The translations under genes and the position numbers were made by a program. Below, one piece after another: positions 47,245 through 58,003 of a stretch of 64,000 nucleotides of DNA (within the stretch, counting starts at the first letter, position 1; every line of letters starts with the position of its first letter). This DNA is from Auxenochlorella pyrenoidosa (Eukaryota > Chlorophyta > Trebouxiophyceae > Chlorellales > Chlorellaceae): contig KQ481983.1 in the NCBI GenBank assembly GCA_001430745.1, positions 2,567,532-2,631,531 on the forward strand, in the 5' to 3' direction. Below the pieces are notes generated by a model. It was not told where the DNA came from. It did not search any database and saw only the letters and a list, made by a program, of their open reading frames with translations.

Positions 47245-49264
47245 ATGGATTCCACGCTGTGGGTCGGCCATGATTGCCCCGCAAGCCTGTCCAATGTGCA
47301 TTACCTGGTGCAGGACCTTGTCGCATCAACGCTGCCCCAAGCTGACAGGTGGGGAAGGGGAGGAACGAGGAGATGAGCGGGCACTGGTGGATGCAGTCTG
47401 TAAGCCATGTGGCGGTGCGCATTCCCACCCCACCCCCACCCCACCCACACACACACACACACACCACCCTCGCCCTCTTAGGCTGCACCTGGTGGCAACA
47501 TGCCGCACCCTGCGCACCAGCTCGCTGGGCTGGTTCCCAGAGGTGCTAGCCGAGCTGACGCGTGGCGACTGCCCCGCTGCAGAGTCGCTGGCAGCATGGC
47601 TGTGCCGCTACAGAGGTAGGCTGCTGCCGCAAAGCTTGCCATCTACATCAGGTGGCCTAGCATAGCAGGCACCATGCTCAAGGGACCTCTTGACCACGCT
47701 GTGGCTTTATCACGCCTGCCCTGCAGCTCGCGCTCATGTGTCCTTTCGCATGGAACGCACGGCCCTCTTGTCCGACAGTCAGCAGGAGACGACGGCGCTG
47801 GACACGCTGCGTCTGCTGGCTGCGCGCCCTGCAGCTGCTGCCTGCATCGCTTCTCTGAGGGCAAGCGCAGATAGCGAGTACGAGATGCACCGTACCAAGG
47901 TGCCCACGCAATGCCTGCTGGCCTTCCCCTCGCTTGAGGGGCTGGACCCAGGCCCCAGCTTTGATCTCGTTGGCCCCCTGGAGCCGGTGTGGCAGCATAC
48001 GCAGCTGCAGCGCCTCAGCCTGCACAACCGCGACCTCTCCGGCAACTGGGCAGGCGTTGCGCGCCTGTCCCAGCTGCAGCAGCTCGACCTTGGCAGCGTG
48101 GACTTGGCAGAGGTGGTTCTGGCGCTGCCTGCGCTTGCCGGCCGCCTCACCGCGGTAACGCTCCACTGCTACGCAAGCAGCAGCAGCCCAGCCAGCTGGC
48201 TGCCCATTGCCGACCTGGCAAACCTGCAGTCCCTCACTCTGTATATACCAGAGATGGGCAACATAGCGGCGCAGCTGCCCACCATTGCGCCCGGCCTGCA
48301 GTCTCTCGCTCTCTATGCTGGCGGCCTGACAGCGGCGCCCCCTCAGCTGGCAGCCTGCAGCAGGCTCGCTCGGCTGGAGCTGGGCACTATGACCCGTGGG
48401 TTTGCACTGGCCAGCCTCTCAGTGCTCAGCTCACTGGACAGCTTGCAGCACCTGGCCATCACATTTTTTGCCGCCTCGGATGTCGTGCCAGTCATTCTGA
48501 GCCAGCTCAGCGCGCTCATGCACCTCACGCTGCGTGCACAGTTTGCCAGGGGCTACACGCGCCTGCAGCCCCTCACGCTGCTGCGGGAGCTCAGCATCAG
48601 TGCTTCAGGCATTGAAGAGCAGGAGCCTGCTCAGCTGGCTGCCACGCTGGCAGCTCTGCCTGCCTTGACCTCCCTCAGCCTCACTGGCGGCAGCAGCCAC
48701 TGCTTCTGGGCCCCCACCTGGAGGGCAGTCGTGCAGATGACGCAGCTGCGTGCGCTCGCTCTCGCCTGCTGCGACAACGAGCTGCTGCCTGCTGCGCTGA
48801 GCAGCCTCCAGGCGCTCACCCGCCTCAGCCTGGAGATGAGCACATTCTACACGCAGCCATTGGGCACCGTCGCCAGCCTGGAGCACCTGCGCCCGCTGGC
48901 AGGCACCCTGGCAGACCTCAGCCTGGCTGGCTGGCGGCTGACCGCCATCCCGCCGGTGCTGACGGCCCTCACCACCCTCACCCGCCTCGACCTGTCCCAC
49001 AACACCATTAGCGGGGGGTGGGAGCAGCTCAGGGAGCTGCCTCGCCTGCGCAGAATGAAAGCGCCTGGCCAGCGCACCGCTCCCATGCATCTGCACCGCT
49101 GGCCAACAGCTGCGATCATTATTGCCATTGCATCTCTCGTCCTGGGCGCGCTAACGGTTGTCCTGGCTGCAATGGCTCGTGGTGGCAGGGTGCAGTGGTG
49201 GCCCTGTGGGGCATGCTACATCGGCATGATTTTGCTGCCGCGCTTAGTATCGAGAATGATGTAA
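47245..49264 (+). CDS. F-box-like leucine-rich repeat protein with C-terminal membrane segment
   Basis: Exon 1 (47245-47348, starting MDSTLWVGHD) and exon 2 (from 47482) join in phase to give HYLVQDLVASTLPQAD then RLHLVATCRTLR, a degenerate F-box. Exon 3 is a long uninterrupted LRR block of about 18 irregular repeats, for example LSQLQQLDLGSVDLAEV, LTALTTLTRLDLSHNTISGG and LAGTLADLSLAGWRLTAIPP. The C-terminus then carries a hydrophobic helix (AAIIIAIASLVLGALTVVLA) and a shorter one ending at the TAA (49262-49264). If it is an SCF adaptor it would be membrane-tethered, which is unusual; this is inference. A close paralogue starts at 63121. TGTAA overlaps the stop codon itself (49260-49264). 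Confidence 0.7.
47446..47464. repeat. (CA)n microsatellite after CCCCA repeats
   Basis: A short CA dinucleotide tract preceded by CCCCA-type repeats lies in the first intron of the LRR gene, just upstream of the acceptor of exon 2. Confidence 0.85.
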
Positions 49265-49362
49265 AGTGATCAACTTGCATGCTTCATTGTGGGCTGCAAA
49301 GCTGATTAAGCTTCCTCGACAAGGCAAGAGCACACCAAGTGGATGCTGGGGGGCCATGGCCA

Positions 49363-49367
49363 TTACA
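49363..49367 (-). promoter_or_regulatory. Putative poly(A) signal TGTAA (UTP6)
   Basis: TTACA on the plus strand is TGTAA on minus, 86 bp downstream of the UTP6 stop codon in the short convergent spacer with the LRR gene. Confidence 0.5.
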
Positions 49368-49452
49368 TTGCAGGCATGGGAAGCACGAGCAGCGGAATCA
49401 AGGTCCCAGCAACGCAAAAGTGAGCAGGCCGTGAGCGTCGACACCGCGCAAC

Positions 49453-52400
49453 TCATGCTGCAGCCTGCACCTTGTAGCGCAGCTGGTAGGCCGCCTCGAG
49501 CTCGGCGGGCGCCGCCAGCGCCTTGCGCCCCTTCCAGTACACCTGTGCCGCCTCCTCCGGCTTCCCCCGGCCGGCCTGCCAGTCGATGTACAGCAGCCAG
49601 AGCTGCACATCCTCGCTGCCATAGGCATCAACAGCCGCCTCAAAGAGGTCGCCCAGCTGGCGCGGCGAGAGCGCTGCGCCGCCGCCGTCGCCGCTGCCTG
49701 CGCCACTAGTGCTGCTGCCCGTGCCGCCGCCGCCTGCTGCTGCCCCTGCTGCGCTGAACAGCTGCGCCTCCAGCTGCAGCAGGCAGCGGAAAAACTCCCC
49801 GCCCGCGGGCGGCAGCGGGAGCAGGGCGCGGTACAGGGACCGCGCCGCCTGGATGCCGCCAGAGCCATGCAGGGCAGTCAGCAGCGCGGCGGCCACGGCG
49901 CCCAGGCCGCCCTGCAGAGATTGAGGGGGCGACGCAGTTGCAGAAGTGAGACGTGGGGGGCATCTCAGGCTGTGCAGTGCCCGGCATTCAGTAGCCGTGC
50001 TGCACTGCTTGATGCCAAGCGCAGCAAAGCCTCCTGAGGTGCCTGATGTCAGCATTCAGCGGTTCAACACACCAACCGCAACTGCTGCTCCCGACTCATG
50101 CCCCCACCTGCACGGGCCCCTTGGCCTGCCGCATGGCCGCCTCCACAGCCAGCTGCGCCAGCCCCTGCAGCGAGCAGCCGCCGCCTGCCAGCACGCCGAT
50201 GGCCGTCAGCCACAGAGCAGCGCCCGCCGCGTCGCTGGGCGGCACCGCCCGCAGCGCCTCCAAGGCAACCTCTTGCAGCCGCTTGGCCGCAGCTGCAGAG
50301 CTGCACGGCAGGTCGGCTGCTACGGTGCCACGCAGAGCGGCGGCCGCGGCTGCAGCGGCGGCGCCGCGTCGCAGCGCAATGTCTGCCTCCTCCTCTGCCT
50401 CGCTCTCCTCCTCGCTGCTGCCGCCCCCGCCGCTGCCGTTTTGCTGCCGCTGCTGCTGCTGCGCCTCTGTGGCGCCGGCGCCCTCGGCAAGGTGGTCTGC
50501 TGCCAGAACGGCCTCGAGCAGCAGGCGCTGGCGCCACAGCGCGGCGCAGCGTGGCTCCGCGTCGGTGCCGGCGCGCGCCACCGCCAGCGCGGCGTGCGCC
50601 TCGCCATGGTGCAGGAAGAAGGCGACCGAGTCCAGCCGGAGCTGCTCGGTGAGTAGGCCGTCGGCACCTGCCTCCTCCAGAGCCTCCTGGGTGCGCAGGC
50701 GCAGCCAGCCGGCCGCCTCGGCAACGTCCCGCGCCTCCCCGCTGCCGGGCTGTGCGGTACCCGCCGACGCGTCTAGCGCCGCGGCCTGCTGCTGCAAAAA
50801 GGTCAGCAGCAGGGCGACCATCTGGGGGCTGGGCGCCGCGCGCAGGCCCTGCTCGTAGACACCCACGGCGGCGCGGGCGGCCGCCAGGCGCGCCGCTGCC
50901 GCGGGCCTGGGCGGCAGCGCCAGCACGTGCCGCCGCGCCCGCAGGTCCCAGGCCTCTGGCGAGTCGCCAAAGTCGCGGGCCACGCTGTCGTACACGGCGT
51001 CCTGCAGCAGGGGGCAGAGGGGGGAGGCAAGTGGGGTTGTTTGCAGCAGCACGGCATGCAGCGTGCATCCGCCCTGCTGGTGCCACCTCCGCCTGGAGCA
51101 CTGTCCCCCTGCCCACCCAGCTCCCCCATCCCCGCACCTCGAGCGCCGCCTTGCCCGAGAAGTCCAGCGGCGCCAGCAGGTGCAGGAACTTGGCGCGGAA
51201 GGGCACCGAGTCCGGGAAGGCGGCAATGGCTGAGCGGTATACCACCCCCGCCACAGCGCCGTTGAGCACCGCCGCCACAGCGGCCGCTGACTCCTCGCCC
51301 TCCTCCTCCTCGCCTGCTCAGCGAGGCCGGGGTGGGGGTTGGGGGTGGGGCCAAGGTACGGACAAGGCTGGAAGGGGAGGCGATGCAGGCAACAGGCAGT
51401 GGCAGCAACGCTGGTGCAGGCAGTTGCAGGCGGAGCAGGGATACCTTACCCACCAAGGCATCTGCGCCTCTACGAGCTCGCGCTTCGCCACATCCACCGC
51501 CACCAGCACTCCCTGCGCACGCCCTGCAGCCCTCACCTGCCACGTCGGCGTCGGCGTCGGCGATGCCCAGCACGCGGCGGCGCTCGCGCAGGCGCAGCGC
51601 GTACAGCAGCTCCAGCCTGGGGGGGCGGCAGGGGGCAGCGGGCGTGCTTGCCGGGGAAACTCCCAGACCACGTTGCCGTGGACTTTTGCTGCCTTGCGAC
51701 TGCAATGCACGTGTGCCTGCTCGCAGGCCGCGTGCCAGGCCAACCATGAACGGGGCTGGGGCCAGGGCGCGCCTCCTTTCCCCAGCACCGCCACTTCTCA
51801 CTTATCCCACTCCAGCGCCCACCCCCCCTGCCCACCTGAAGTACTCGTGCCACAGCTGTGGCGCGTGCTTGCACATGCGCAGGCCGCGCTGCATGAGCGC
51901 GCGCGCCGCCGCCGCGTTCTGGTTGGCCTCGAACTCCCAGGCCGCCGCGTACGTCCACAGGGCGGCGCACCCCGAGTGCAGCTGCAGCGCCTTGGTGAGC
52001 ACCTTGGACATCTGGCGGCTGCTGCCGGTGGCCTGGCAGAAGCGCAGCCAGCGGGACCAGAGGTCCAGGTCGCCCCTGCGGCAGCGCAGGGGGGGGGGGG
52101 GTTAGAGTGGGCACTCAGGAAGGTGGGCTGAGGCGAGGCAGGGTGCAGTCGTCAAGGAGAGAGGCAGCGCTTCCGTGGTTGTGGTGGATCCAGGAGATTG
52201 CAGGCTGGTTCGGCCGAGCAGGTTCGTCCTCCCATCTGGCCGCGCGCCCAGGCCAGTGTTGCGGTCTGTTTTCACCAGAGGGCATTCGAAGCTGCCAACA
52301 ACCCCGGCTCCTCAAGCCACCCACCATATACACACCCAACGCACGCACACGCACCCCGGGCCCCTGCCCCACCTGAACTTGCGCGTGGCGCGCTCGTAGA

Positions 52401-52987
52401 TGAAGTGGATGCGGCGGGTGATGCAGAACTCGGCCAGGGCCTTCTTGCCAGAGATGCCGCGCGACTTGCGCCGCGAGCTGCGTAGCTCCTCCAGCTTGCT
52501 CTCGTATTCGATGTACCTGCCGGGAGGGCGTGCACCCAAGACGCGACGGGTGTGCAGGCAGTCGAGAGCAGCGACCGGTAGGCGATGTGCCTGCCGCAGG
52601 CCCTGTCGTGGCAGGCGGCTGCAGGCGGGTGCACGTGGACGGCAGGGCGCAAGCCGGCTGCTCCACCCCGGCTTCCCCACCTCAGGTAGTCCTGCTTCAG
52701 GGCCGCCATGCGCTTGAGCGCGTACTCAAAGTCCTGGCGGCGCTGCACAATGGCGCGGATCTCCGCACGCGAGAAGTAGCCCCGCTCCTCCAGGGCCTCC
52801 AGCTCCAGCACCATCTCCTCCATGAGGTACCTGCGGGTGATACGAGAGCAGCATGGCAGGATAAAGGTGCTTGTAGAGCGGACAGACAGTGGGCAGAGGG
52901 CAGGGCAGGGGTGTGAGCGACGCTGGCGGCGGCCGCGCTGGCGGCGGCAATGAGCTGCCTCCCAGCGTACCTCACGGTGTCGGCCAT
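49453..52987 (-). CDS. UTP6: U3 snoRNP-associated protein UTP6 (SSU processome)
   Basis: Nucleolar component of the small-subunit processome, needed for 18S rRNA maturation. A 17-nt first exon (52971-52987, MADTV) splices to 52830 and gives RYLMEEMVLELEALEERGYF and SRAEIRAIVQRRQDFEYAL, the characteristic UTP6 N-terminus. Next are YIEYESKLEELRSSRRKSRG and ITRRIHFIYERATRKFR. HAT (half-a-TPR) repeats follow: LDLWSRWLRFCQATGSSRQM, ALWTYAAAWEFEANQNAAAA and APQLWHEYFRW. Later exons (FGDSPEAWDLRARRHVLALP and on to about 50110) are Ala-rich and carry an acidic SSEEESEAEEEAD insert. The last exon ends in further HAT-like helices (VQLWLLYIDWQAGRGKPEEA) before the TGA at 49453-49455. It is divergent from lipoyl synthase. 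Identity is firm; the middle exons are less conserved. Confidence 0.85.
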
Positions 52988-53277
52988 GGTTGCAAAGTAT
53001 CGTCAGATCAGCGGCTAGTGCCAACAGGGCGATGCAGGGGTGCAAGGGGCCTGCAGTCTACGAGAACAGCATGCAGAAAAGCTACGGGGCGCTGTGAGGC
53101 GTGCGGGACTTCCAAACACGTGTTTTAACAATCCTGATTGTGTATGTTGATGCCACGGTGCCATGCATGACCAAACAGCTTTTGGCCTGCTGAGCCTCCT
53201 GCTGTGCGTTCCTGCTCTGCAGAACCGTGGATGTGCCCATTCTATCGCACCATTCTTTATTTTAAGAAATCGTAACA
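52988..53277. promoter_or_regulatory. Divergent promoter region, UTP6 / lipoyl synthase
   Basis: The 290 bp between two divergent start codons become A+T-rich near the plus-strand start (ATTCTTTATTTTAAG at about 53251). No further elements are recognised. Confidence 0.45.
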
Positions 53278-55716
53278 ATGCTGCGGGGCGCTCGCCTCGC
53301 ACGGGGGCTGGGCTTCCTTGCCCGCCCCTTTAGCGCCGCGGCAGAACCTGCGCAGGCAGCCACTGCTGAGGAAGGCGTACAGGCTGCGATCGTGGGGCTC
53401 AGACAGCGGCTGGCAGCGGGTGAGCAACGGAGGGAGGGTCGGTGGCGTCGGACCCTACGACGTCTGCGGTCGGCAGGTGCAGCGCTTGGGCGGCGGGTTC
53501 TGTGGCTTGGGCGTGGCTAGCACGGGGGAGTCGATGAACTTGTGCTCCCTCTGATGTCCTAGGTCCTGACCTTGGTGACTTCATTCGCGGCAGCGACCTG
53601 GCGGGCTATTCAGTGCCGGCGCCGCCGCCCAAGGTGAGGCAGCGCTGGGCAGGGAGAGTGCTGCCAGTGGGCAGCTTGTGCTGTGCTGATGTGTGCTGGC
53701 TGCTTGTTTGGGTGGCATAGACCCCGCGTTGGGGGTTTGTTCCAACGTGGGTTCAGCAGCAGTCTCTGCAGGCCACCCCGCCTTGCCACACCACCCCACC
53801 CGCCCCCTGCACGCTCCCTGCTGCCCCGCCCTGCAGGAGAGGGCGCGCAAGCCGGACTGGCTGAAGCGTGAGATCCCCGGCGGCGCCGCCTACGCAGGCA
53901 TCAAGAGCAAGCTGCGGGAGCTGAAGCTGGCAACGGTGTGCGAGGAGGCCAGGTGCCCCAACCTGGGCGAGTGCTGGGGTGGCGGCGAGGGGCACGCCGC
54001 CACGGCCACCATCATGCTCATGGGCGACACCTGCACCCGCGGCTGCCGCTTCTGCGCGGTCAAGACCAGCCGCGCGCCGCCGCCGCTCGACCCGCTGGAG
54101 CCTGAGAACACGGCGCGGGTGGGTGGCCGGGGGGTTGGGGGAGTATGGTGCGCGTGGTGGTGGTGAGGGGGGCTAACGGCGCACGTCGGCGCCCTGGCTG
54201 CGCAGGCAGTGTTGAGGACAAGGTGCAAAACCTGCCAGCCATGTGCGCACACACCGTCCTGTATTACACCTGCCACCGGCACGCCCCCGCCTCAGCCCAC
54301 CCCCCCGCCCGCCTGCGCCCGCCCGCCTGCGCCGGCCTGCAGGCTGTGGCTGCCTGGGGCATCGACTACGTGGTGCTGACCTCTGTGGATCGCGACGACC
54401 TGCCAGACGGCGGCGCCGCACACATTACGGCCACCATCCGCCACCTGAAGGAGCAGACCGGGGGGCGGCTGCTGGTGGAGGCGCTGGTGCCCGACTTCCA
54501 GGTGGGACCACCTGTGACCACCTGTGGGCTGCAGGTGGAGCGGCCTAAGCACCTGTGACGGCTGTGGAAGTGAGCCACGTGCGGTCCGCGTGCGACCAGA
54601 TCACAGCTGCGTGGGACGCGACGGTGCTGCTGTGTCGTGGTGGGAGACCGTGTGCCCCTGCCGCCACGCCCCTACCGCCTGCAGGGCAACCGGGAATGCG
54701 TGGAGCTGGTGGCGCGCAGCGGCCTGGATGTGTTTGCGCACAACGTGGAGACGGTGCGGGGAGGGGGGACGCGCGCTCGCGTGGGCGAGGATGCCAGGCC
54801 TGTGCAGAAGATCCGCGGCTGCAAGTGCGCCTTCCCCCTGCGCCCCCTGCGCCCCCTCTTGCCGCACTCGCTGCGCCTGCCGCTCGCTGCAGGCAGCAGC
54901 GCAGAATGCTTGCCTCCCACCCAGCTCCACCGCTCACCACGGCCCGAGCGCAGGTTCCGCGGCTGCAGTCGAGCGTGCGCGATCGGCGCGCCAACTGGGA
55001 GCAGTCGCTGGGCGTGCTGCGTGCCGCCAAGGAGGCGGGGGCGCGCGTCACCAAGACCTCCATCATGCTGGGCTGCGGCGAGCGGCCAGACGAGGTGGTG
55101 GAGGCGCTGCGCATCCTCAGGTGGGGGGCGCCTGGTGCGCCGCTCGTGGTGGCCGGCTAGGGCAGCTCTGACCGAATTCTGAGGGGGTGGATGTCCTGGG
55201 GATTGGTGAGCTGGCCCAATGGCCTGCACAGCGCCTCTCCAGCGAGCGCCAGTGCTTGGAGCCGCTCAACCCTGGACGCCGCTGCCCGCGCTGCAGGGAG
55301 AGCGACGTGGATGTGGTGACGCTGGGCCAGTACCAGCGCCCCACGCGGCGGCACATGGCGGTGGCCGAGTACGTCACGCCAGAGGCCTTTGAGGGCTACC
55401 AAAAGGTGCGCACCCCGGCTGCAGGGCCGCCAGGCGTGCCTGCCAGGCGCCAGGGGGCCAGAGGCATACGCCCTGGGCGCTGTGCTTGTGCCAGCGAGCG
55501 CATTTCTCTCTCTTCGCCGCTGCACACGCCTCAGCCCAGCCCCGCTGGCGTGGCCCCCCGGTGCAGGTTGCCGAGGAGCTGGGCTTCCTGTATGCCGCCA
55601 GTGGGCCCATGGTGCGCAGCAGCTACCGGGCAGGCGAGCTGTACCTGAAGAACATGATCCGCCGACAGCAGGAGCAGGAGGCGGCAGCGGCAGCAACGGC
55701 AGGCAGCACTGCGTAG
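53278..55716 (+). CDS. LIP1: Lipoyl synthase, mitochondrial
   Basis: Radical SAM enzyme that inserts two sulfurs into protein-bound octanoyl groups to make lipoate. The N-terminus [18 protein letters not shown] is Arg-rich and lacks acidic residues, as in mitochondrial presequences; the following [16 protein letters not shown] block also matches the mitochondrial rather than the plastid form. The auxiliary cluster motif is [12 protein letters not shown] (about 53940-53975) and the radical SAM motif is CTRGCRFC (about 54032-54055). Later conserved blocks are [68 protein letters not shown] and [19 protein letters not shown]. Eight or nine exons are evident, with a stop at 55714-55716. Both clusters and the terminal RSSYRAG are intact, so the enzyme should be active. 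Confidence 0.93.
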
Positions 55717-55938
55717 GCACGCAATCGTGCATGCTAAATTTCATGTATGGCTCTTCTGCTGCTCCGCTGCCGTGTTGCATTGCTCTGCTCCTCTAGTCTG
55801 CTGCTCCTTTGCACAAATGATGCACAACGCCTGTACCCTTTCCTCACGATTTGTACCATTCTTTCAAGCTCTGCTTTAGCTGCTCCGCTTCAGCCGCACC
55901 CCCAGCCGCTGCTTTGCTGTATGCACCTTTTCCAGCCT

Positions 55939-55943
55939 TGTAA
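55939..55943 (+). promoter_or_regulatory. Putative poly(A) signal TGTAA (lipoyl synthase)
   Basis: First TGTAA on the plus strand after the lipoyl synthase stop, 223 bp downstream. Confidence 0.55.
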
Positions 55944-56041
55944 CACACCTCCTTGGCAGGCAGTTTGAGGAATGTGCTGTCAGGCAGATGGTGGTAGCCC
56001 CTGCCGCATGTGTAGCTGATGAGGCTCCTGTTGTGGCCAGC

Positions 56042-56046
56042 TTACA
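56042..56046 (-). promoter_or_regulatory. Possible poly(A) signal TGTAA (MENG-type gene)
   Basis: TTACA on plus is TGTAA on minus, about 20 bp after the methyltransferase stop. That would make an unusually short 3' untranslated region, so this copy may not be the one used. Confidence 0.35.
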
Positions 56047-56065
56047 CTTGACAGGGATCTCTGGC

Positions 56066-57725
56066 TCATGCCTTTGTGCACACCAGGCAGCCCATGAGGC
56101 CAAATGCAATGGGGTAGTGGACGGCCTGCGCAAAACCGGCCTGCCGTGCCAGCATCTCCTGCTGCGGCCCGCTGGGGAATCGCTGGATGGAGGGGCGCAG
56201 GTACCTGCGCACAAGCAAGGGCCATGTCGACGTGTCACCTCATGATGCTGTGGTTTCAGCGGGAGGGGGCCTCTCCAGGCGCTGCATATGCATGGACCAG
56301 GGGCTGCCAATCCTGGGCGTCGGTTGGACTGGCAGGAAGCAGCGCTGCAGAGGACCAGGCGACACAAAGGCTCACTCGTACTCCTCGGCCACGCCCATGG
56401 AGCGGGCTGTGGGCACCACCAGGCTCTCCAGAAAGAACGCCTGCGGAGCGGGGAGAGGGGCCAGGGGGCGGGGGTGTACAGCTGTGCTTGCAGCAGAGAG
56501 GAAGCGGCTGGCAGGTGCGGTGAACGACCAGTGACAGCAGGCACTTCCACCCCCTGCGTGCTGCCACTGGTGGCAGCGCCCTCCCGCCCCCCCGCCTGCG
56601 TGGCATCCACCACCGGATTGTCCGCCGCGTTGTTGAAGTCCAGGATGGCCACGGAGCAGCCGGGCCGCAGCACGCGGTGCAGCTCCTGCGGGAGGAGCAG
56701 CAGCGTGGCGAGGTCATGCAGTAGGCACATCCCAGCGCGGCAGGACTCAGCTGCCAAGCCAATACGCCTCTTTGTCCAGGCTTGAGGGGCACCCCAGTCT
56801 TGCAGAACTTTCAAGGCTGCAGGCCCCACCCGCAGCGCCGCCGGGATGTCTGCCACGTTGCGCAGGCCATAGCCCATGGTGGCGGCATCGAAGCTGGCGT
56901 CCTCAAAGGGCAGGTCCATGGCATCACCCTGCAGGCGGGGGCCCAGAGTGCGCAGGGGACTGTTAAGGGCGTGGAGTGGATGGCTGGGAGGTGGGCTGAG
57001 AGGCATGCACGGACGCTCCTGCTTCCCTGTGAAAGAGCAGAGCAGGCATCAGCACCGCCGGTGGAGGCAGTGGGGGCAGCTTCTGCAAGGAGCAAACAAC
57101 TGAAACGGCAACGAGCCAAGGCCCACCGCACCTGCACCCACTCCATGCTGTACGAGGGCCCCAGCCTGGCCTGCCGCTCCTCCTGTCGCCGCGCCGCATC
57201 TCCCAGCATGTTGGCCGAGAAGTCCAGCCCCACCACGGAGCCGGAGGGGCCCACCGCCTCGGCCAGCCTGAAGGCGAGGTCGCCGCTGCCGCAGCACACA
57301 TCCAGCGCGCGCTGCCCGGTGCGCGCCCCGCTCCACTTGACGGCCATGCGCTTCCACACGCGGTGCAGGCCCAGGCTCAGCTGGTCGTTCAACTGGTCAT
57401 ACACGGGCGCGATGGTGTTGAAGAGGCGCTGCCGCTCGGCGCCCTCACGCCCGCGCTCGAAGAACGTGCCGCCGTCCGCCTGGTCCTGCTGCACTGCCTG
57501 CACCCGCTGCAGGCCCCGGCTGTTGCATGCGCTGCCTAGTGTGCTGCCGAGTCTACTGCCGCAAATGCTGGCCTGCGGGGTGGGCTGCCCAGCCTGCCGA
57601 CGAGGTGCTCGAGGCGCTGAGTGAGCCCCAGGGGCTTGCGCCGATGTGAGAGTGACGGACTGCATTCTGTGATAATGCAAAGCGCAGCTGGGAGGGTTGG
57701 CTTGCTGTCCTTGAGAATGGCCCAT
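56066..57725 (-). CDS. MENG: Demethylphylloquinone/UbiE-type C-methyltransferase
   Basis: SAM-dependent methyltransferase of the UbiE/MenG/COQ5 family. By best visible match it is the plant MENG type, which methylates demethylphylloquinone in plastid vitamin K1 synthesis. Blocks in order: LFNTIAPVYDQLNDQLSLGL, HRVWKRMAVKWSGA, the SAM motif ALDVCCGSGDLAF, VVGLDFSANML, GDAMDLPFEDASFDAATMGY, GLRNVADIPAALR, ELHRVLRPGCSVAILDFNNA, LESLVVPTARSMGVAEEYEY and AFGLMGCLVCTKA, then TGA (56066-56068). In-frame ATGs are at 57725 and 57665; the shorter form starts MQSVTLTSAQAPGAHSAPRA, plausible as a transit peptide. Anything upstream of 57725 would need a TTG start. COQ5 is the main alternative, but WKRMAVKWSGA and VAEEYEYL favour MENG. 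The gene is divergent from PIG-O. Confidence 0.82.
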
Positions 57726-58003
57726 CACGATTGCTGCCCTGCTGGCAAGTGATTCCAGGCGGAGCAGCAAGGCATCAGCTCCGTCTTGCAGTGTCGGGCA
57801 AGAAATTGGCGATCTCTGCGGACTGCGGGGCCTGCGCTTTGTGTGTACTGATCACCCATTTCAATCTCGCGGAGCTTGGGCGTGCCGCTCTGCATGAGTG
57901 ATCCCCTCTACTAAAGCCGTAGATCTAGCAGCCGAGCTGTCGGCGCGAGCTTCTGACAGCCAGCTGACGCCGAGCCGCCGCTCCCGCCAGCCGGCCGTGC
58001 AGT
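57726..58003. promoter_or_regulatory. Divergent promoter region, MENG-type gene / PIG-O
   Basis: The 278 bp between divergent start codons must hold both core promoters. No specific element is recognised. Confidence 0.4.

Larger units (their letters stand above)
55717..56065. other. Convergent 3' spacer, lipoyl synthase / MENG-type gene
   Basis: Only 349 bp separate two convergent stop codons. Each strand has its own TGTAA (55939-55943 plus; 56042-56046 minus), placed so that each transcript should end within the spacer or overlap slightly. No gene is seen. Confidence 0.5.

Noticed and set aside
57726..57770. Upstream extension of the MENG-type gene
   Set aside because: The codon at 57770 is TTG, so ATG 57725 or 57665 is used instead.
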